From NCBI RefSeq assembly GCF_036226665.1, contig NZ_CP109007.1:3388501-3452500 (forward strand): 64,000 nt of DNA, in the 5' to 3' direction. Every line of letters starts with the position of its first letter. Position 1 is the first letter of the stretch. Below, piece after piece: positions 25,335 to 34,960 of the stretch. This stretch comes from Streptomyces sp. NBC_00691. GTDB lineage: Bacteria; Actinomycetota; Actinomycetes; Streptomycetales; Streptomycetaceae. The translations under genes and the position numbers were made by a program. Under the pieces are notes generated by a model. That model ran no database searches and had not been told where the DNA came from. It worked only from the letters and a program-made list of their open reading frames with translations.

Positions 25335-27080
25335 TTGCTGTTCCTGAACTCCACGCGTTCCCGTCGGGTCGCCGCCTGCACCGCGCTCGCCCTCTCGGCC
25401 GGCATGCTGCTCGCGGGCCCGGCGTCCGCCGACACCCCGGTGCCGGTTCCGTCGGTCGAGAAGGTGAAGCCCTCCTTCACGCAGCCGGAGCTGACGCTCC
25501 CGAAGAAGGACGCCGTCCGCACCGGGGAGGGCGCCCGCACGGGGAAGGACGCCGCCCGTGCCGGCGCCGCCTCCGCCGAGGCCGCGTCCCTGCCGCTGTC
25601 CGACCTGGACGGGGACGGCCTCGACGACTTCATCTACCGCGCGATCGACGGCGAGCTCTACTCGAACACCTCGATGGGGACGGAGAGCCTCTTCGACCTC
25701 TACCGCTTCGAGGACGTCGCGAAGGACATCGTCCCGATCGGCAACCAGAGCGGCAGCACCACCGAACCCGAGGTGCTCGTCCTCTCCGAGAACGGCACGC
25801 TCACCCTGTACAGCGACGCCGACCCGTCCGGCACCCCGTACTCCAAGGTGGTGGGCGGCGGCTGGCAGATCTACAACAAGGTCACCTCGCCCGGCGACGT
25901 GAACGGTGACGGCCGCGCCGATGTGCTCGCCCGCACCCTGGACGGCGCGCTGTACCTGTACCTGGGCACCGGCAGCCCGAGCGCGCCGCTCGGCGCCCGG
26001 ATCCTGGTCGGCAGCGGCTGGGGCGCCTACGACCAGATCGTGGGCCTCGGTGACGGCACCGGCGACGGCAAGGGCGACCTGTACGCCCGTGACACCGCCG
26101 GCACGCTGTGGTTCTACGCCGGTACGGGCGACAAGAACAAGCCGTTCGGTCCCCGCAAGTCCGTCGGCGTCGGCTGGGGCGCCTACAACCAGATCCTGCG
26201 CGGCGGTGACGGCGACCTGCTGGCCCGTGACGACGCGGGCACGCTCTTCTACTACGCCGCCAACGGCAACGGCACCCTGGGCGGCCGCCGTCAGCTCGGC
26301 GGCACGGGCGACCTGACGGGCATCACCCAGCTCGCCGGCGCGGGCAACGTCCCGTACACGGGCAAGGGAAGCGTCATCGCGACCACCCCCGGCGGGGCGG
26401 CGTACGTCTACGTCAACACCGCCACCGGCAAGCTGGCCCCGCGCGTGGAGATCCTCGCTCCGGGCGAGGCGAGCGGTCTGACCCTCTCGAACCTGTCCTC
26501 GCTCAACGCGGACGGGTTCGCCGACGTCGCCGTGACGGCCGCCGGCGACCCCTACGGCGATCTCTACATCGGCGACTACATGATCGGCAGCGGCTGGGGC
26601 GTCTACAACGCGCTCGTCGGCCCGGGCGATCTGAGCGGCGACGGCAAGGGCGACCTGCTGGCCCGCGACCGCTCCGGCATCCTGTACCTCTACAAGGGCA
26701 ACGGGCAGGGCTCGGCGTTCGCGACGCGCGTCAAGGTCGGCTCCGGCTGGGGCGCGTACAACAAGATCCTCGGCGCCGGCGACTTCACCGGCGACGGCCG
26801 CACCGACATCGCGGCCCGCACCTCGGGCGGCGACCTGTACGTGTACCCGGGCACGGGCAACGCGGCGGCCCCGTTCAAGGCCCGCGTGAAGGTCGGCAGC
26901 GGCTGGAACACGTACGGCAAGGTGATCGCCCCCGGCGACCTGAACGCCGACGGCAAGGCCGACCTGCTGGCCGTGACCTCGGGCGGCGACCTGTACCGCT
27001 ACCTGAACACGGCGCCGAACAAGTTCTCGGCGCGGGTCAAGCTCGGCGGCGGCTTCCAGATCTACAACACCATGTCGTAG
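25335..27080 (+). CDS. Secreted FG-GAP/VCBS repeat protein, tandem paralog 1
   Basis: 581-aa secreted protein starting at TTG, directly after GGGGGGGAT; no ATG or GTG fits before the signal peptide. Signal peptide about 1-32 (RSRR, hydrophobic core, ASA cleavage). A linker to about 85, then about ten 45-50-aa FG-GAP/VCBS repeats with Ca-binding D-x-D-G-D-x-x-x-D loops (DLDGDGLDD, GDVNGDGRAD, GDLSGDGKGD) and WGAYNxI/YLYxGTG strands, so a probable beta-propeller. No catalytic domain is present. It is closely related to the next gene. Function unknown; extracellular binding is inferred. Confidence 0.88.
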   Translation: MLFLNSTRSRRVAACTALALSAGMLLAGPASADTPVPVPSVEKVKPSFTQPELTLPKKDAVRTGEGARTGKDAARAGAASAEAASLPLSDLDGDGLDDFIYRAIDGELYSNTSMGTESLFDLYRFEDVAKDIVPIGNQSGSTTEPEVLVLSENGTLTLYSDADPSGTPYSKVVGGGWQIYNKVTSPGDVNGDGRADVLARTLDGALYLYLGTGSPSAPLGARILVGSGWGAYDQIVGLGDGTGDGKGDLYARDTAGTLWFYAGTGDKNKPFGPRKSVGVGWGAYNQILRGGDGDLLARDDAGTLFYYAANGNGTLGGRRQLGGTGDLTGITQLAGAGNVPYTGKGSVIATTPGGAAYVYVNTATGKLAPRVEILAPGEASGLTLSNLSSLNADGFADVAVTAAGDPYGDLYIGDYMIGSGWGVYNALVGPGDLSGDGKGDLLARDRSGILYLYKGNGQGSAFATRVKVGSGWGAYNKILGAGDFTGDGRTDIAARTSGGDLYVYPGTGNAAAPFKARVKVGSGWNTYGKVIAPGDLNADGKADLLAVTSGGDLYRYLNTAPNKFSARVKLGGGFQIYNTMS

Positions 27081-27099
27081 CACCGTCTCCCGGACACCT

Positions 27100-27137
27100 G
27101 GGGCGCCCCGTACCGGACCTCCGGTACGGGGCGCCCC
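27100..27137 (+). terminator. Hairpin terminator between the FG-GAP paralogs
   Basis: Perfect 17-bp stem (GGGGCGCCCCGTACCGG and complement) with 4-base loop, 20 bases past the first paralog's stop, so the two are separate transcripts each with its own leader. Confidence 0.88.
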
Positions 27138-27169
27138 CCTTCCCGCGGGTCTCTGTCACCCCCGGGCGG

Positions 27170-27283
27170 TATGCTCCCGAGGACCCGGGGGTGTTCGCCC
27201 TTCGCATGCGCTTTCTGCCGTACGGAGGTGCCGCGGACACCCGTCCCCGGTCCGACGACATTCTGATCCCTGGGGGGGATCTC
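27170..27283 (+). promoter_or_regulatory. Conserved leader of the second FG-GAP gene
   Basis: Begins with TATGCTCCC (27170-27178) and carries the same word blocks in the same order as the leader of paralog 1, ending in TGATCCCTGGGGGGGATCTC before the TTG. The duplicated unit therefore included promoter and 5' UTR. No good -35 is seen at standard spacing. Confidence 0.5.
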
Positions 27284-29020
27284 TTGCGTTCTGTGCACTC
27301 CACGCGTGCTCGCCTCGCGGCCTGCACCGCCCTCGTTCTCTCCGCGGGCATGCTGCTCGCGACTCCTGCGTCGGCCGACCGGCCCGCGCCGCCCCACCTC
27401 GCCGTCGAGAAGCCCGCGGCCGACTTCACCGCGCCGCCGCTGACGCGGCCGATGCCCGCCGCGGCCCGCGCCCGTGCCACCGGCGCCGACGCGTCCGCCA
27501 CCGCCACCGAGGGGTCCAGGGTCCCCGATTCGCTGTCGGACCTCGACGGCGACGGCGTGAGCGACCTGATCTACCGCGGCTGGGACGGCAGGATCTACAC
27601 CTCCCTGGCCGCGACCGGCGGCGGAGTCCTCGACGGGACCGCTTCCGTGCCCCCGAAGGACATCGTTCCGATCGGCAACCAGGACGCGGTCGGCGGCGGC
27701 CCCGAGATCCTGACGCTCTCGGAGCAGGGCGCCCTCACGATGTACGCGGACGCCACGCCCACCTCGGCGTCGTACGCGTGGCAGGGCCAGGGCTGGCAGA
27801 TCTACAACAAGCTCTTCTCGCCCGGCGACGTGAACGACGACAACCTGGCGGACCTGCTCGCCCGCGACACCGGCGGCAACCTGTACCTGTACTACGCGAC
27901 GGGCTCGCGCAGCGCGCCGTTCTCGGCGCGGGTGAAGATCGGCACCGGCTGGAACATCTACGACCAGCTCGTCGGCTTCGGTGACGACAACCGCGACGGC
28001 TGGTCCGACCTGTACGCCCGTGACACCGCCGGCACCCTGTGGTTCTACGCCGGAACCGGCGACAAGAGCCGGCCGTTCGCGACCCGGGTGTCGGCCGGTA
28101 CCGGCTGGAACATCTACAACACGATCGTTCCCGTGGGCGACGACAACGGCGACGGAAGCGGCGAACTGCTCGCCCGCGACGCCAAGGGCACCTTCTGGTA
28201 CTACACCGGCAAGGGCGACGGCACCCTGGCACCCCGTACGCAGGCCAGCTCGGTCGGCGGCTGGGAAGGCGTCCCGCAGTTCGGCGGGGCGAGCAACAAC
28301 CCGGTCGCCGGCACCAGGGAAGGCCTCTTCGCGCGGGACGCGGCCGGCACGATGTTCTGGTACAACAACCGGACCAACGGCCTGCTCTCCGCGCGCGGCC
28401 AGTACGGCGACACGGGCGGTTGGCGCGGTGCCGACTACACGCACCTGTCCTCGCTGGACCCGGACAACTCGTCCGACCTCGCGCAGCTCTTCGACAACGG
28501 TCTCTACATCGACGGCGTCTTCATCGGCTCGGGCTGGGGCGTCTACAACGCGCTCGTCGGCCCGGGCGACCTGAGCGGCGACGGCAAGGGCGACCTGCTG
28601 GCCCGCGACCGCTCCGGCAACCTGTACCTCTACAAGGGCAACGGGCAGAGCACGGGATTCGCGGGCCGCGTCAAGGTCGGCTCCGGCTGGGGCTCCTTCA
28701 ACAAGATCCTCGGCGCGGGCGACTACACCGGCGACGGGCGCGCGGACATCGTGGCCCGTACCTCGGGCGGCGACCTGTACGTGTACCCGGGCACGGGCAA
28801 CGCGGCCGCCCCGCTCGGTGCGCGGGTGAAGGCCGGCACCGGCTGGAACACGTACGGCAAGCTGGTCTCGCCGGGCGACCTGAACGGCGACGGCAAGGGC
28901 GACCTGCTGGGGGTGACCTCGGGCGGCGACCTCTACAGCTACCTGAACACCACGCCGGGCAAGTTCGGCACCCGGACCAGGATCGGCACCGGCTTCCAGA
29001 TCTACAACGCGATGTCCTGA
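27284..29020 (+). CDS. Secreted FG-GAP/VCBS repeat protein, tandem paralog 2
   Basis: 578 aa, TTG start with the same GGGGGGGATCTC context as paralog 1; an upstream GTG would place the signal peptide internally. Signal peptide about 1-31 (STRARLAACTALVLSAGMLL, ending ASA). Repeats as in paralog 1 (GDVNDDNLAD, GDDNGDGSGE, GDYTGDGRAD, GDLNGDGKGD). The last third is nearly identical to paralog 1, while the middle has diverged, pointing to duplication followed by partial homogenisation. Function unknown. Confidence 0.88.
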   Translation: MRSVHSTRARLAACTALVLSAGMLLATPASADRPAPPHLAVEKPAADFTAPPLTRPMPAAARARATGADASATATEGSRVPDSLSDLDGDGVSDLIYRGWDGRIYTSLAATGGGVLDGTASVPPKDIVPIGNQDAVGGGPEILTLSEQGALTMYADATPTSASYAWQGQGWQIYNKLFSPGDVNDDNLADLLARDTGGNLYLYYATGSRSAPFSARVKIGTGWNIYDQLVGFGDDNRDGWSDLYARDTAGTLWFYAGTGDKSRPFATRVSAGTGWNIYNTIVPVGDDNGDGSGELLARDAKGTFWYYTGKGDGTLAPRTQASSVGGWEGVPQFGGASNNPVAGTREGLFARDAAGTMFWYNNRTNGLLSARGQYGDTGGWRGADYTHLSSLDPDNSSDLAQLFDNGLYIDGVFIGSGWGVYNALVGPGDLSGDGKGDLLARDRSGNLYLYKGNGQSTGFAGRVKVGSGWGSFNKILGAGDYTGDGRADIVARTSGGDLYVYPGTGNAAAPLGARVKAGTGWNTYGKLVSPGDLNGDGKGDLLGVTSGGDLYSYLNTTPGKFGTRTRIGTGFQIYNAMS

Positions 29021-29054
29021 GGACCCCGCGTCCGCGTGTGCCGGGCCGCGCGCG

Positions 29055-29897
29055 TCAGTGGGGCTTGCGGGCGACCGCGAAGATCCGGCGGAACGGGAAC
29101 ACCGTGCCGTGCGGCCCCGGGGGGTAGGCCTCGCGGAGCAGGTCCCGGTACTGCCCGAGGAAGGCGTCGACCGCGTCCTGGTCGTCGCCCAGGGTGGTGA
29201 GGACGGGCCGCAGGGCCGTTCCCTTGACCCAGTCGAGGACGGGGTCCTCGCCCTGGAGCAGCTGGCAGTACGTGGTCTCCCAGACATCCGTCTCGCAGCC
29301 GAGGTCGGTGAGGCGGGTGAGGTAGTCGGAGGTGTCGAGGATGTGGACGAAACGCCGGCCCTGGTCGCCCAGGCGGCCGCGCCATTCGGGGGTGTCGCAG
29401 AGTTCACCGAGGAGGGCGTGACTGGGCGAGGTGAAGTTGCCGGGGACCTGGAAGGCGAGGGTGCCGCCGGGCCGGAGTCCGTCGATCCAGCCGGCGAAGG
29501 ACTCGGGATGGTTGGGCACCCACTGGAGGGCCGCGTTGGAGACGATCAGGTCGTAGGGCTCGGTGGGGGTCCAGTGCGCGGCGTCGGCGGGCCGGAAGTC
29601 GATCCAGCCACCGCCGCGGGTGGTGCCGGACCAGTCCTTGTCGGCCTGTTCCAGCATGGCGGGCGAGAGGTCGAAACCGGTGATGTGGGCGTCGGCCCAG
29701 CGGTCCGCGAGGAGGACCGTCACGTTGCCGGGGCCACACCCGAGGTCGGCGATTCGGGCGGGCCGCTCCTGCGCGGGCAGGTGCGGTATTCGGGTGAGCA
29801 GGTCGAGGAAGGGCCGTGTGCGGTGGCCCGAGTGCCGGAGGTACTGCTGTGGATCCCATGTCGGCGCGGATGGTGCGGCGGATTCAACGGAATGCAT
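29055..29897 (-). CDS. tam: Trans-aconitate 2-methyltransferase
   Basis: SAM-dependent methyltransferase that methylates trans-aconitate, an aconitase inhibitor formed from cis-aconitate. 280 aa. Class I fold with SAM motif I IADLGCGPGNVT and motif post-I ITGFDLSPAML; the WDPQQYL start and FRRIFAVA end fit Tam. ATG 29897 has AAGGGGG at good spacing. It is divergent from a MarR-family gene with a strong palindrome between them, the same arrangement as the tam-tamR pair described in S. coelicolor. Confidence 0.92.
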   Translation of the reverse strand: MHSVESAAPSAPTWDPQQYLRHSGHRTRPFLDLLTRIPHLPAQERPARIADLGCGPGNVTVLLADRWADAHITGFDLSPAMLEQADKDWSGTTRGGGWIDFRPADAAHWTPTEPYDLIVSNAALQWVPNHPESFAGWIDGLRPGGTLAFQVPGNFTSPSHALLGELCDTPEWRGRLGDQGRRFVHILDTSDYLTRLTDLGCETDVWETTYCQLLQGEDPVLDWVKGTALRPVLTTLGDDQDAVDAFLGQYRDLLREAYPPGPHGTVFPFRRIFAVARKPH

Positions 29898-29979
29898 GTT
29901 CGAAGCCCCCTTGCTGGAACGAGTTGCCGAAGCGGAACGGAGTTCCGGCCGGGTCCCTTCCCCACAGTCCGGGGAAATA

Positions 29980-29997
29980 TATCTTGACTCCAAGATA
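29980..29997. promoter_or_regulatory. MarR-type operator TATCTTG-N4-CAAGATA
   Basis: Perfect 7-4-7 palindrome in the tam/tamR intergenic region, in an unusually A/T-rich island. The sequence style is that of MarR-family operators. A weaker related copy (CTCGACCCCAAGAG) lies about 30 bases downstream, and GACATA/TATGTC arms flank that copy. It should control both divergent genes. Confidence 0.82.
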
Positions 29998-30060
29998 CTC
30001 GACATAGAGAAACTCGACCCCAAGAGACTTTATGTCAACAGACCCTCTACACTGATCGTC

Positions 30061-30558
30061 ATGGAGGACGAGGTCGACCGACTGGTCGCAGCATGGCGCC
30101 GCGAGCGCCCCGACCTCGACGTGGAACCGCTCGAGGTGCTCAGCCGCGTCTCGCGGCTCGCCCGGCACCTCGACCGCGCCCGTCGCCTCGCCTTCTCCGA
30201 GCACCAGCTGGAGCCCTGGGAGTTCGACGTCCTCACCTCCCTGCGCCGCGCCGGAGCCCCGTACCAGCTCTCCCCCGGCCAGCTGCTGACCCAGACCCTG
30301 GTCACCTCCGGCACCATGACCAACCGTATCGACCGGCTCACCAAGAAGGGCCTCGTCGAACGGCTCCCCGACCCCAGCGACCGGCGCGGCGTCCTGGTCC
30401 GGCTCACCCCCGAGGGCCGCGACCGCGCCGACGAGGCGCTCGCCGGGCTGCTCGCCCAGGAGCGGGCCATCCTGGCCCAGCTCTCCCGGGGCCAGCGCGG
30501 CGAACTGGCCGCTCTGCTACGCCAGCTGACCGCCCCGTTCGACAACGTCCCCGGCTAG
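30061..30558 (+). CDS. tamR: MarR-family regulator TamR
   Basis: 165-aa winged-helix MarR protein: LEPWEFDVLTSLRRAG, the recognition region TSGTMTNRIDRLTKKGLV, and the wing DPSDRRGVLVRLTPEG are visible. It is divergent from tam over a TATCTTG palindrome. In S. coelicolor the orthologous TamR is reported to respond to trans-aconitate and related tricarboxylates and to control tam; same role inferred here. ATG 30061. The last 42 bases overlap the opposing response-regulator gene tail to tail. Confidence 0.9.
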   Translation: MEDEVDRLVAAWRRERPDLDVEPLEVLSRVSRLARHLDRARRLAFSEHQLEPWEFDVLTSLRRAGAPYQLSPGQLLTQTLVTSGTMTNRIDRLTKKGLVERLPDPSDRRGVLVRLTPEGRDRADEALAGLLAQERAILAQLSRGQRGELAALLRQLTAPFDNVPG

Positions 30559-31317
30559 TCCGTCCCCCGGCACTCCGGAGAGCGGCGCCTCGCCCAGCTG
30601 GGCCGGCCCCACCCCCGCCCGCCGGGCCAGGGCGACCGCCGCCAGGGTCGAGTGCACGCCCAGCTTCCCCAGCACGTTCTGCATGTGCGTACGGACGGTG
30701 TGCGGGGACAGGAAGAGGCGCTCGGCGACGGCCTTGCGCCCCAGGCCCGCCACCATGCAGCGCAGCACCTCCCGCTCGCGCGGGGTCAGCGCCTCCACGA
30801 GCCGCTCACTGTCCGTCCGGTGCTTGCGGGCCGCCGTCAGCTCGCGCAGCACACCCGTGAGCAGCGCGGGCGGCAGATGCGTCTCGTCCCGCAGGACCCC
30901 GCGGACCACCGCGAGGAGCCGCTGGAGCGAGCAGTCCTTCGCGACCCAGCCGGAGGCCCCGGCCTGGAGCGCCAGGGCGGCCCGGTGCGGGTCGTCCTTC
31001 TCCGCCAGGACGACGGTGCGGACGGCGGGCTGGATCCCGCGCACGCCCGCGACCAGGGAGATCCCGTCGACGGCGCCCTCGGGGTCGTCCGGCACCGCGC
31101 GGGCCACGGCCCCGGCGGGACCGGCGCCCAGCTCGGCGTCGACGAGCAGCACGTCGAACCTGCGGCCCTCGGCGGCGCCGCGCTCCAGGCAGCGCAGTGC
31201 GGCCGGGCCGCTTCCCGCGGCGGCGACGTCGACATCGGGCTCGGCGGCGAGCGCGGCGGCCAGCGATTCGGCGAAGACGCGGTGGTCGTCCACCACCAGG
31301 ACACGGATACGTGCCAC
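30517..31317 (-). CDS. LuxR/NarL-type response regulator (orphan)
   Basis: 266 aa. Receiver domain with acidic pair D10-D11, phosphoacceptor D60 (VLLVDAEL) and conserved K127 (GWVAKD). The C-terminal LuxR HTH at about 190-250 shows LTPREREVL and SPHTVRTHMQNVLGKLGV. GTG 31317 is preferred (GGGG 6 bases upstream) over a TTG four codons earlier. No histidine kinase is adjacent. An insert (about 62-82) lengthens the receiver. Target genes unknown; it lies beside galK. Confidence 0.86.
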   Translation of the reverse strand: MARIRVLVVDDHRVFAESLAAALAAEPDVDVAAAGSGPAALRCLERGAAEGRRFDVLLVDAELGAGPAGAVARAVPDDPEGAVDGISLVAGVRGIQPAVRTVVLAEKDDPHRAALALQAGASGWVAKDCSLQRLLAVVRGVLRDETHLPPALLTGVLRELTAARKHRTDSERLVEALTPREREVLRCMVAGLGRKAVAERLFLSPHTVRTHMQNVLGKLGVHSTLAAVALARRAGVGPAQLGEAPLSGVPGDGLAGDVVERGGQLA

Positions 31318-31617
31318 GGACACCCCCAAGTGTCGAGGAACGGGAAAACCGAAGCGGGTACGGCGTCGGAGGCGGGTCCGTCATCCGCGCGGCCGCCGCC
31401 GTGCGTTGAGTGTTACCCCGCTACCGGCGCCGTACCCGACCGGGTCTCGCCCCCTGAACGGCACCGGCCCCCACCGGCGCTGCCCCTCAGAGTAGGGGCG
31501 GGGCGTCACGGCGGGGGCCGATTCATGGAACTGTCCGAAGTCGTACGGGAGTACGAGGGGTGCCGACGGCTCTCCACGGGGCTCCCGCGCGCCGTACGGA
31601 TGGTTCCGCGGGGCGGG
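31318..31617. other. 300-base gap between galK end and the response-regulator start
   Basis: No gene that I can support. It holds a small TCGTAC-GGGA-GTACGA hairpin (31541-31556) that could end the gal transcript. It also holds a short reading frame beginning at ATG 31525 (MELSEVVREYEG...) behind GGGGGC, which reads into the antisense of galK; this could be a gene remnant but is more likely chance. The response-regulator promoter should be at the low-coordinate end. Confidence 0.4.
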
Positions 31618-32757
31618 TCAGAGGCGGCGCGCACCTGCCGAGGGCACGGCGGTGAAGATGCCGGGGGCGGCATGGCCGGCCTCGGCGAAGGCCTTCTCGA
31701 CGGCGGCGGCGACCGCGTCCGCCCGGTCGGTGTCGACGAGGACGACGGCGGAGCCGCCGAAGCCGCCGCCGGTCATCCGGGCACCGAGCGCCCCGGCGGC
31801 GTTCGCCGTCTCGACGACCAGGTCGAGCTCCGGGCAGGAGACCCGCAGATCGTCCCGGAGGGAGGCGTGTCCCTCGGTGAGGACGGGGCCGACGGCCCGG
31901 GTCTCCCCGGCGTCGAGCAGCGCGATGGTCCGCTCCACGCGCGCGTTGTCGGTGACGACGTGCCGCACGTAGCGCAGTACCGTCTCGTCGCCCAGCAGTT
32001 CGAGGGCTTCGGGCAGTTGCACGACGCTCACGTCACGCAGGGCCCTGGCGCCGAGCGCCCGCGCACCCGCTTCGCAACCGGCGCGCCGCTCGGCGTACGC
32101 GCCGTCGCCGAGCGCGTGCTTCACCCGGGTGTCGACGACGAGCAGCCGCAGCCCCTCCCGGGCCAGGTCGAAGGGGACCTGGCGGTACGAGAGGTCCCGG
32201 GTGTCCAGGTACAGGGCGTGGCCCTCCTCGGCGCAGGCGGAGGCCATCTGGTCCATCACCCCGCAGGGGACGCCGACGAAGGCGTTCTCGGCGCGCTGGG
32301 CGAGCCGGGCGAGCTCGGGCCGGGACAGCCCGAGCCCGAACAGGTCGTTCAGGGCCAGCGCGGTGACGACCTCCAGGGCCGCGGAGGAGGAGAGCCCGGC
32401 GCCGGTCGGCACGGTCGAGGCGAGGTGGACGTCCGCGCCGGCGACCGGGTGCCCGGCCTCCCGCAGCGCCCAGACGACGCCGGCCGGGTAGGCGGCCCAG
32501 CCGCCGCCGGACAGCGGTGCGAGGGAGTCGACCGCGAGCTGGACGATGCCGCCGTCGATGTCGGCGGAGTGCAGGCGCAGTACCCCGTCGTCCCGGCGGG
32601 CGACGGCGGCGACGGTGGTGTGCGGCAGCGCGAGCGGCAGCACGAACCCGTCGTTGAAGTCGGTGTACTCCCCGATGAGGTTGACCCGGCCGGGGGCGGC
32701 CCAGACACCGTCGGGGGCGGCGCCGTACAGCGCCTCGAAGTCGGCGGCGACGCTCAT
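31618..32757 (-). CDS. galK: Galactokinase
   Basis: Phosphorylates galactose to galactose-1-phosphate (Leloir pathway). 379 aa, GHMP kinase. Seen: the galactokinase signature [15 protein letters not shown] near residue 23, the ATP loop [13 protein letters not shown], and C-terminal [14 protein letters not shown]. Last gene of galTEK; its ATG overlaps the galE stop by 4 bp. Confidence 0.96.
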   Translation of the reverse strand: MSVAADFEALYGAAPDGVWAAPGRVNLIGEYTDFNDGFVLPLALPHTTVAAVARRDDGVLRLHSADIDGGIVQLAVDSLAPLSGGGWAAYPAGVVWALREAGHPVAGADVHLASTVPTGAGLSSSAALEVVTALALNDLFGLGLSRPELARLAQRAENAFVGVPCGVMDQMASACAEEGHALYLDTRDLSYRQVPFDLAREGLRLLVVDTRVKHALGDGAYAERRAGCEAGARALGARALRDVSVVQLPEALELLGDETVLRYVRHVVTDNARVERTIALLDAGETRAVGPVLTEGHASLRDDLRVSCPELDLVVETANAAGALGARMTGGGFGGSAVVLVDTDRADAVAAAVEKAFAEAGHAAPGIFTAVPSAGARRL

Positions 32758-33737
32758 GCGTGGTCTCCTTCGTGACGCGCCCGCGCGAAGGCCCAGGCGT
32801 CGGCGACGACATCGGCCAGGTCCGGGCGGGACGGCGTCCAGCCGAGCCGCTCGCGGGCCGCCTCGGCGGAGGCGACGAGGACGGCGGGGTCGCCGGCCCG
32901 GCGCGGGGCCATGACCTCCGGGATCGGGTGCCCGGTGACCTTCCGTACGGTCTCGACGACCTCACGGACGGAGAATCCGTTGCCGTTGCCGAGGTTGCAG
33001 ATGAGGTGCTCGCCCGCCGTCATGGCGTCGAGCGCGAGGAGGTGGGCCTCCGCGAGGTCGGCGACGTGGATGTAGTCGCGGACGCAGGTGCCGTCGGGGG
33101 TGGGGTAGTCGTCGCCGTACACGGAGATCGCCTCACGGCCGCCGAGGGCGACCTGGAGGACGAGCGGGACGAGGTGCGACTCGGGCGCGTGGCGCTCGCC
33201 GAGCGAGCCGTACGCGCCCGCGACGTTGAAGTAGCGCAGCGAGACGGCGGCGAGACCGTGGGCGGTGCACTCCCCGCCGATCATGTGGTCGACGGCGAGC
33301 TTGCTCGCCCCGTAGGGGCTGGTGGGGGCGGTCGGCGCGGTCTCGGTGATCGGGATGTTCGCCGGCTCGCCGTAGGTCGCGGCGGTGGAGGAGAAGACCA
33401 GCCTGCGGACGCCGGCGGAGCGCATGGCGGCGAGCAGGGCCATGGTGCCGCCTACGTTGTTCTCCCAGTACTTCTCGGGCTTGCCGACGGACTCGCCGAC
33501 CTGCGAGAAGGCGGCGAAGTGCAGGACGCCGTCGTAGGAGTCGTCCAGCCAGCGGGCCGCGTCCTGGACGCGGCCCTCGATGAACTCGGCGCCCGCCGGG
33601 ACGGCTTCGGCGAAGCCGGTGGAGAGGTCGTCGAGGACGGCGACCCGGTGGCCCCGTTCCAGGAGGTGGGCGGCGACGACGCTGCCCACGTATCCGGCCC
33701 CGCCGGTCACCAGGTACTTCCGCACTGCCTCGGTCAC
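32754..33737 (-). CDS. galE: UDP-glucose 4-epimerase
   Basis: Interconverts UDP-galactose and UDP-glucose. 327 aa, extended SDR fold. NAD motif TGGAGYVGS near the N-terminus; catalytic [10 protein letters not shown] (Ser/Thr) and YGASK (Tyr, Lys) are present. GTG 33737 overlaps the galT stop (GTGA). Middle gene of galTEK. Confidence 0.95.
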   Translation of the reverse strand: MTEAVRKYLVTGGAGYVGSVVAAHLLERGHRVAVLDDLSTGFAEAVPAGAEFIEGRVQDAARWLDDSYDGVLHFAAFSQVGESVGKPEKYWENNVGGTMALLAAMRSAGVRRLVFSSTAATYGEPANIPITETAPTAPTSPYGASKLAVDHMIGGECTAHGLAAVSLRYFNVAGAYGSLGERHAPESHLVPLVLQVALGGREAISVYGDDYPTPDGTCVRDYIHVADLAEAHLLALDAMTAGEHLICNLGNGNGFSVREVVETVRKVTGHPIPEVMAPRRAGDPAVLVASAEAARERLGWTPSRPDLADVVADAWAFARARHEGDHA

Positions 33738-34777
33738 TTGCCTGCCACCTCTCGGATGCGCCGGGCCGCCGTCTCCGGCGGCACGTCGTTGCTGAACGCG
33801 CTCATGCCGGACTCGGTGCCCGCGAGGTACTTGAGCCTGCCGGACGTCCGGCGGACGGTGAAGAGTTCCAGGTGCAGGGCGAACTCCTCGCGGTCCGCAC
33901 CGGTGAACGGCGCCTGGTGCCAGGCGGAGATGTACGGCGTCGGCGGCTCCTCGGGTCCGAAGATCCGGTCGAAGCGCCTCAAGAGTTCCAGATAGATCTG
34001 TGGGAACTCTGTGCGGGCCTCCTCGTCGAGCGCGCGCAGGTCGGGGACGCGGCGGGTCGGGTAGAGGTGGACCTCGTACGGCCAGTGGGCGGCGTACGGC
34101 ACGAAGGCGATCCAGTGCCCGGTCTCCAGGACGATCCGCTCGGCGTCGGCGCGTTCCCGGGCGACGACGTCGTCGAACAGATTGCCTCCGGTGCGCGCCC
34201 GGTGCTCGGCCGCGTGCCGCTGCATGAGGGCGGTGCGGGGCGTGGCGGACGGGTAGGCGTAGATCTGCCCGTGGGGGTGGGCGAGGGTGACGCCGATCTC
34301 GGCGCCGCGGTTCTCGAAGCAGTACACCTGCTCGACACCGGGGCGGGCGGCGAGTTCGGTGGTGCGGTCGGTCCAGGCGTCGAGCACGAGGGCGGCCCGT
34401 TCGGGGGTGAGGTCGGCGAAGGAGGCCTCGTGGTCGGCGGTGAAGCAGACGACCTCGCAGCGGCCGGACTCCCCGGCGAGGGTGGGGAAGCGGTTCTCGA
34501 AGACGACGACCTCGTAGTCGGGGGCCGGGATCTCGCTCTGCCGTCCGTCGCCGGAGGGGCAGAGCGGGCACTCGCCGGCCGGCGGGTGGTAGGTCCGGCC
34601 CTGGCGGTGCGAGGCGACGGCGACGGAGTCCCCGAGGAGCGCGTCGTACCGGAGCTCGGTGGCGGAGGCGACGGGGTCGAGCGGCCGCGTGTCGACGGCG
34701 GTGCGGACGGCGTCGTCACGGGTGTCGTAGTAGATCAGCTCGCGCCCGTCGGCGAGCGTGGTGACGGTCTTCTTCAC
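33734..34777 (-). CDS. galT: Galactose-1-phosphate uridylyltransferase
   Basis: Transfers UMP from UDP-glucose to galactose-1-phosphate. 347 aa, HIT superfamily. The active-site HPH is in [12 protein letters not shown]; the zinc-site cysteines CPLC are at about 70-73. GTG 34777 follows CGGAGGG. First gene of the galTEK operon; the tight overlaps galT-galE-galK imply one polycistronic transcript. Confidence 0.95.
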   Translation of the reverse strand: MKKTVTTLADGRELIYYDTRDDAVRTAVDTRPLDPVASATELRYDALLGDSVAVASHRQGRTYHPPAGECPLCPSGDGRQSEIPAPDYEVVVFENRFPTLAGESGRCEVVCFTADHEASFADLTPERAALVLDAWTDRTTELAARPGVEQVYCFENRGAEIGVTLAHPHGQIYAYPSATPRTALMQRHAAEHRARTGGNLFDDVVARERADAERIVLETGHWIAFVPYAAHWPYEVHLYPTRRVPDLRALDEEARTEFPQIYLELLRRFDRIFGPEEPPTPYISAWHQAPFTGADREEFALHLELFTVRRTSGRLKYLAGTESGMSAFSNDVPPETAARRIREVAGK

Positions 34778-34795
34778 GGGGTGCCCTCCGGCGGT

Positions 34796-34828
34796 TCAAA
34801 CATAACCACGCACAAGGAATCACATTCC
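34796..34828 (-). promoter_or_regulatory. gal operon promoter/operator region
   Basis: A/T-rich island immediately upstream of galT. Contains a perfect palindrome GGAAT-CAC-ATTCC (34816-34828, plus strand) and a TATGTT -10-like hexamer on the minus strand (34804-34799). In Streptomyces the gal operon is known to be induced from a promoter directly upstream of galT; this palindrome is a candidate operator. Confidence 0.5.
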
Positions 34829-34846
34829 AACATCACCGTCAACGGC

Positions 34847-34885
34847 GAAGCCCGGCCCCTCCCCCGAACGAAGGGACCGGGCTTC
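34847..34885 (-). terminator. Hairpin terminator downstream of the degenerate response-regulator gene
   Basis: Stem GAAGCCCGG / CCGGGCTTC (9 bp), one mismatch, then 4 more pairs. It lies about 75 bases past the regulator's stop and just ahead of the gal promoter, insulating galTEK. Confidence 0.75.
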
Positions 34886-34960
34886 ACCCGGAAGATCAGA
34901 AGGCCGGAAGATCAGAAGGCCGTAAGGCCGGAGGACCCGACCGCCGCGGGACCCGACGGG

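Noticed and set aside
31525..31617. Small rightward gene MELSEVVREYEG between the response regulator and galK
   Set aside because: It has a ribosome-site-like G-run but reads straight into galK antisense without a plausible end; kept only as a note.
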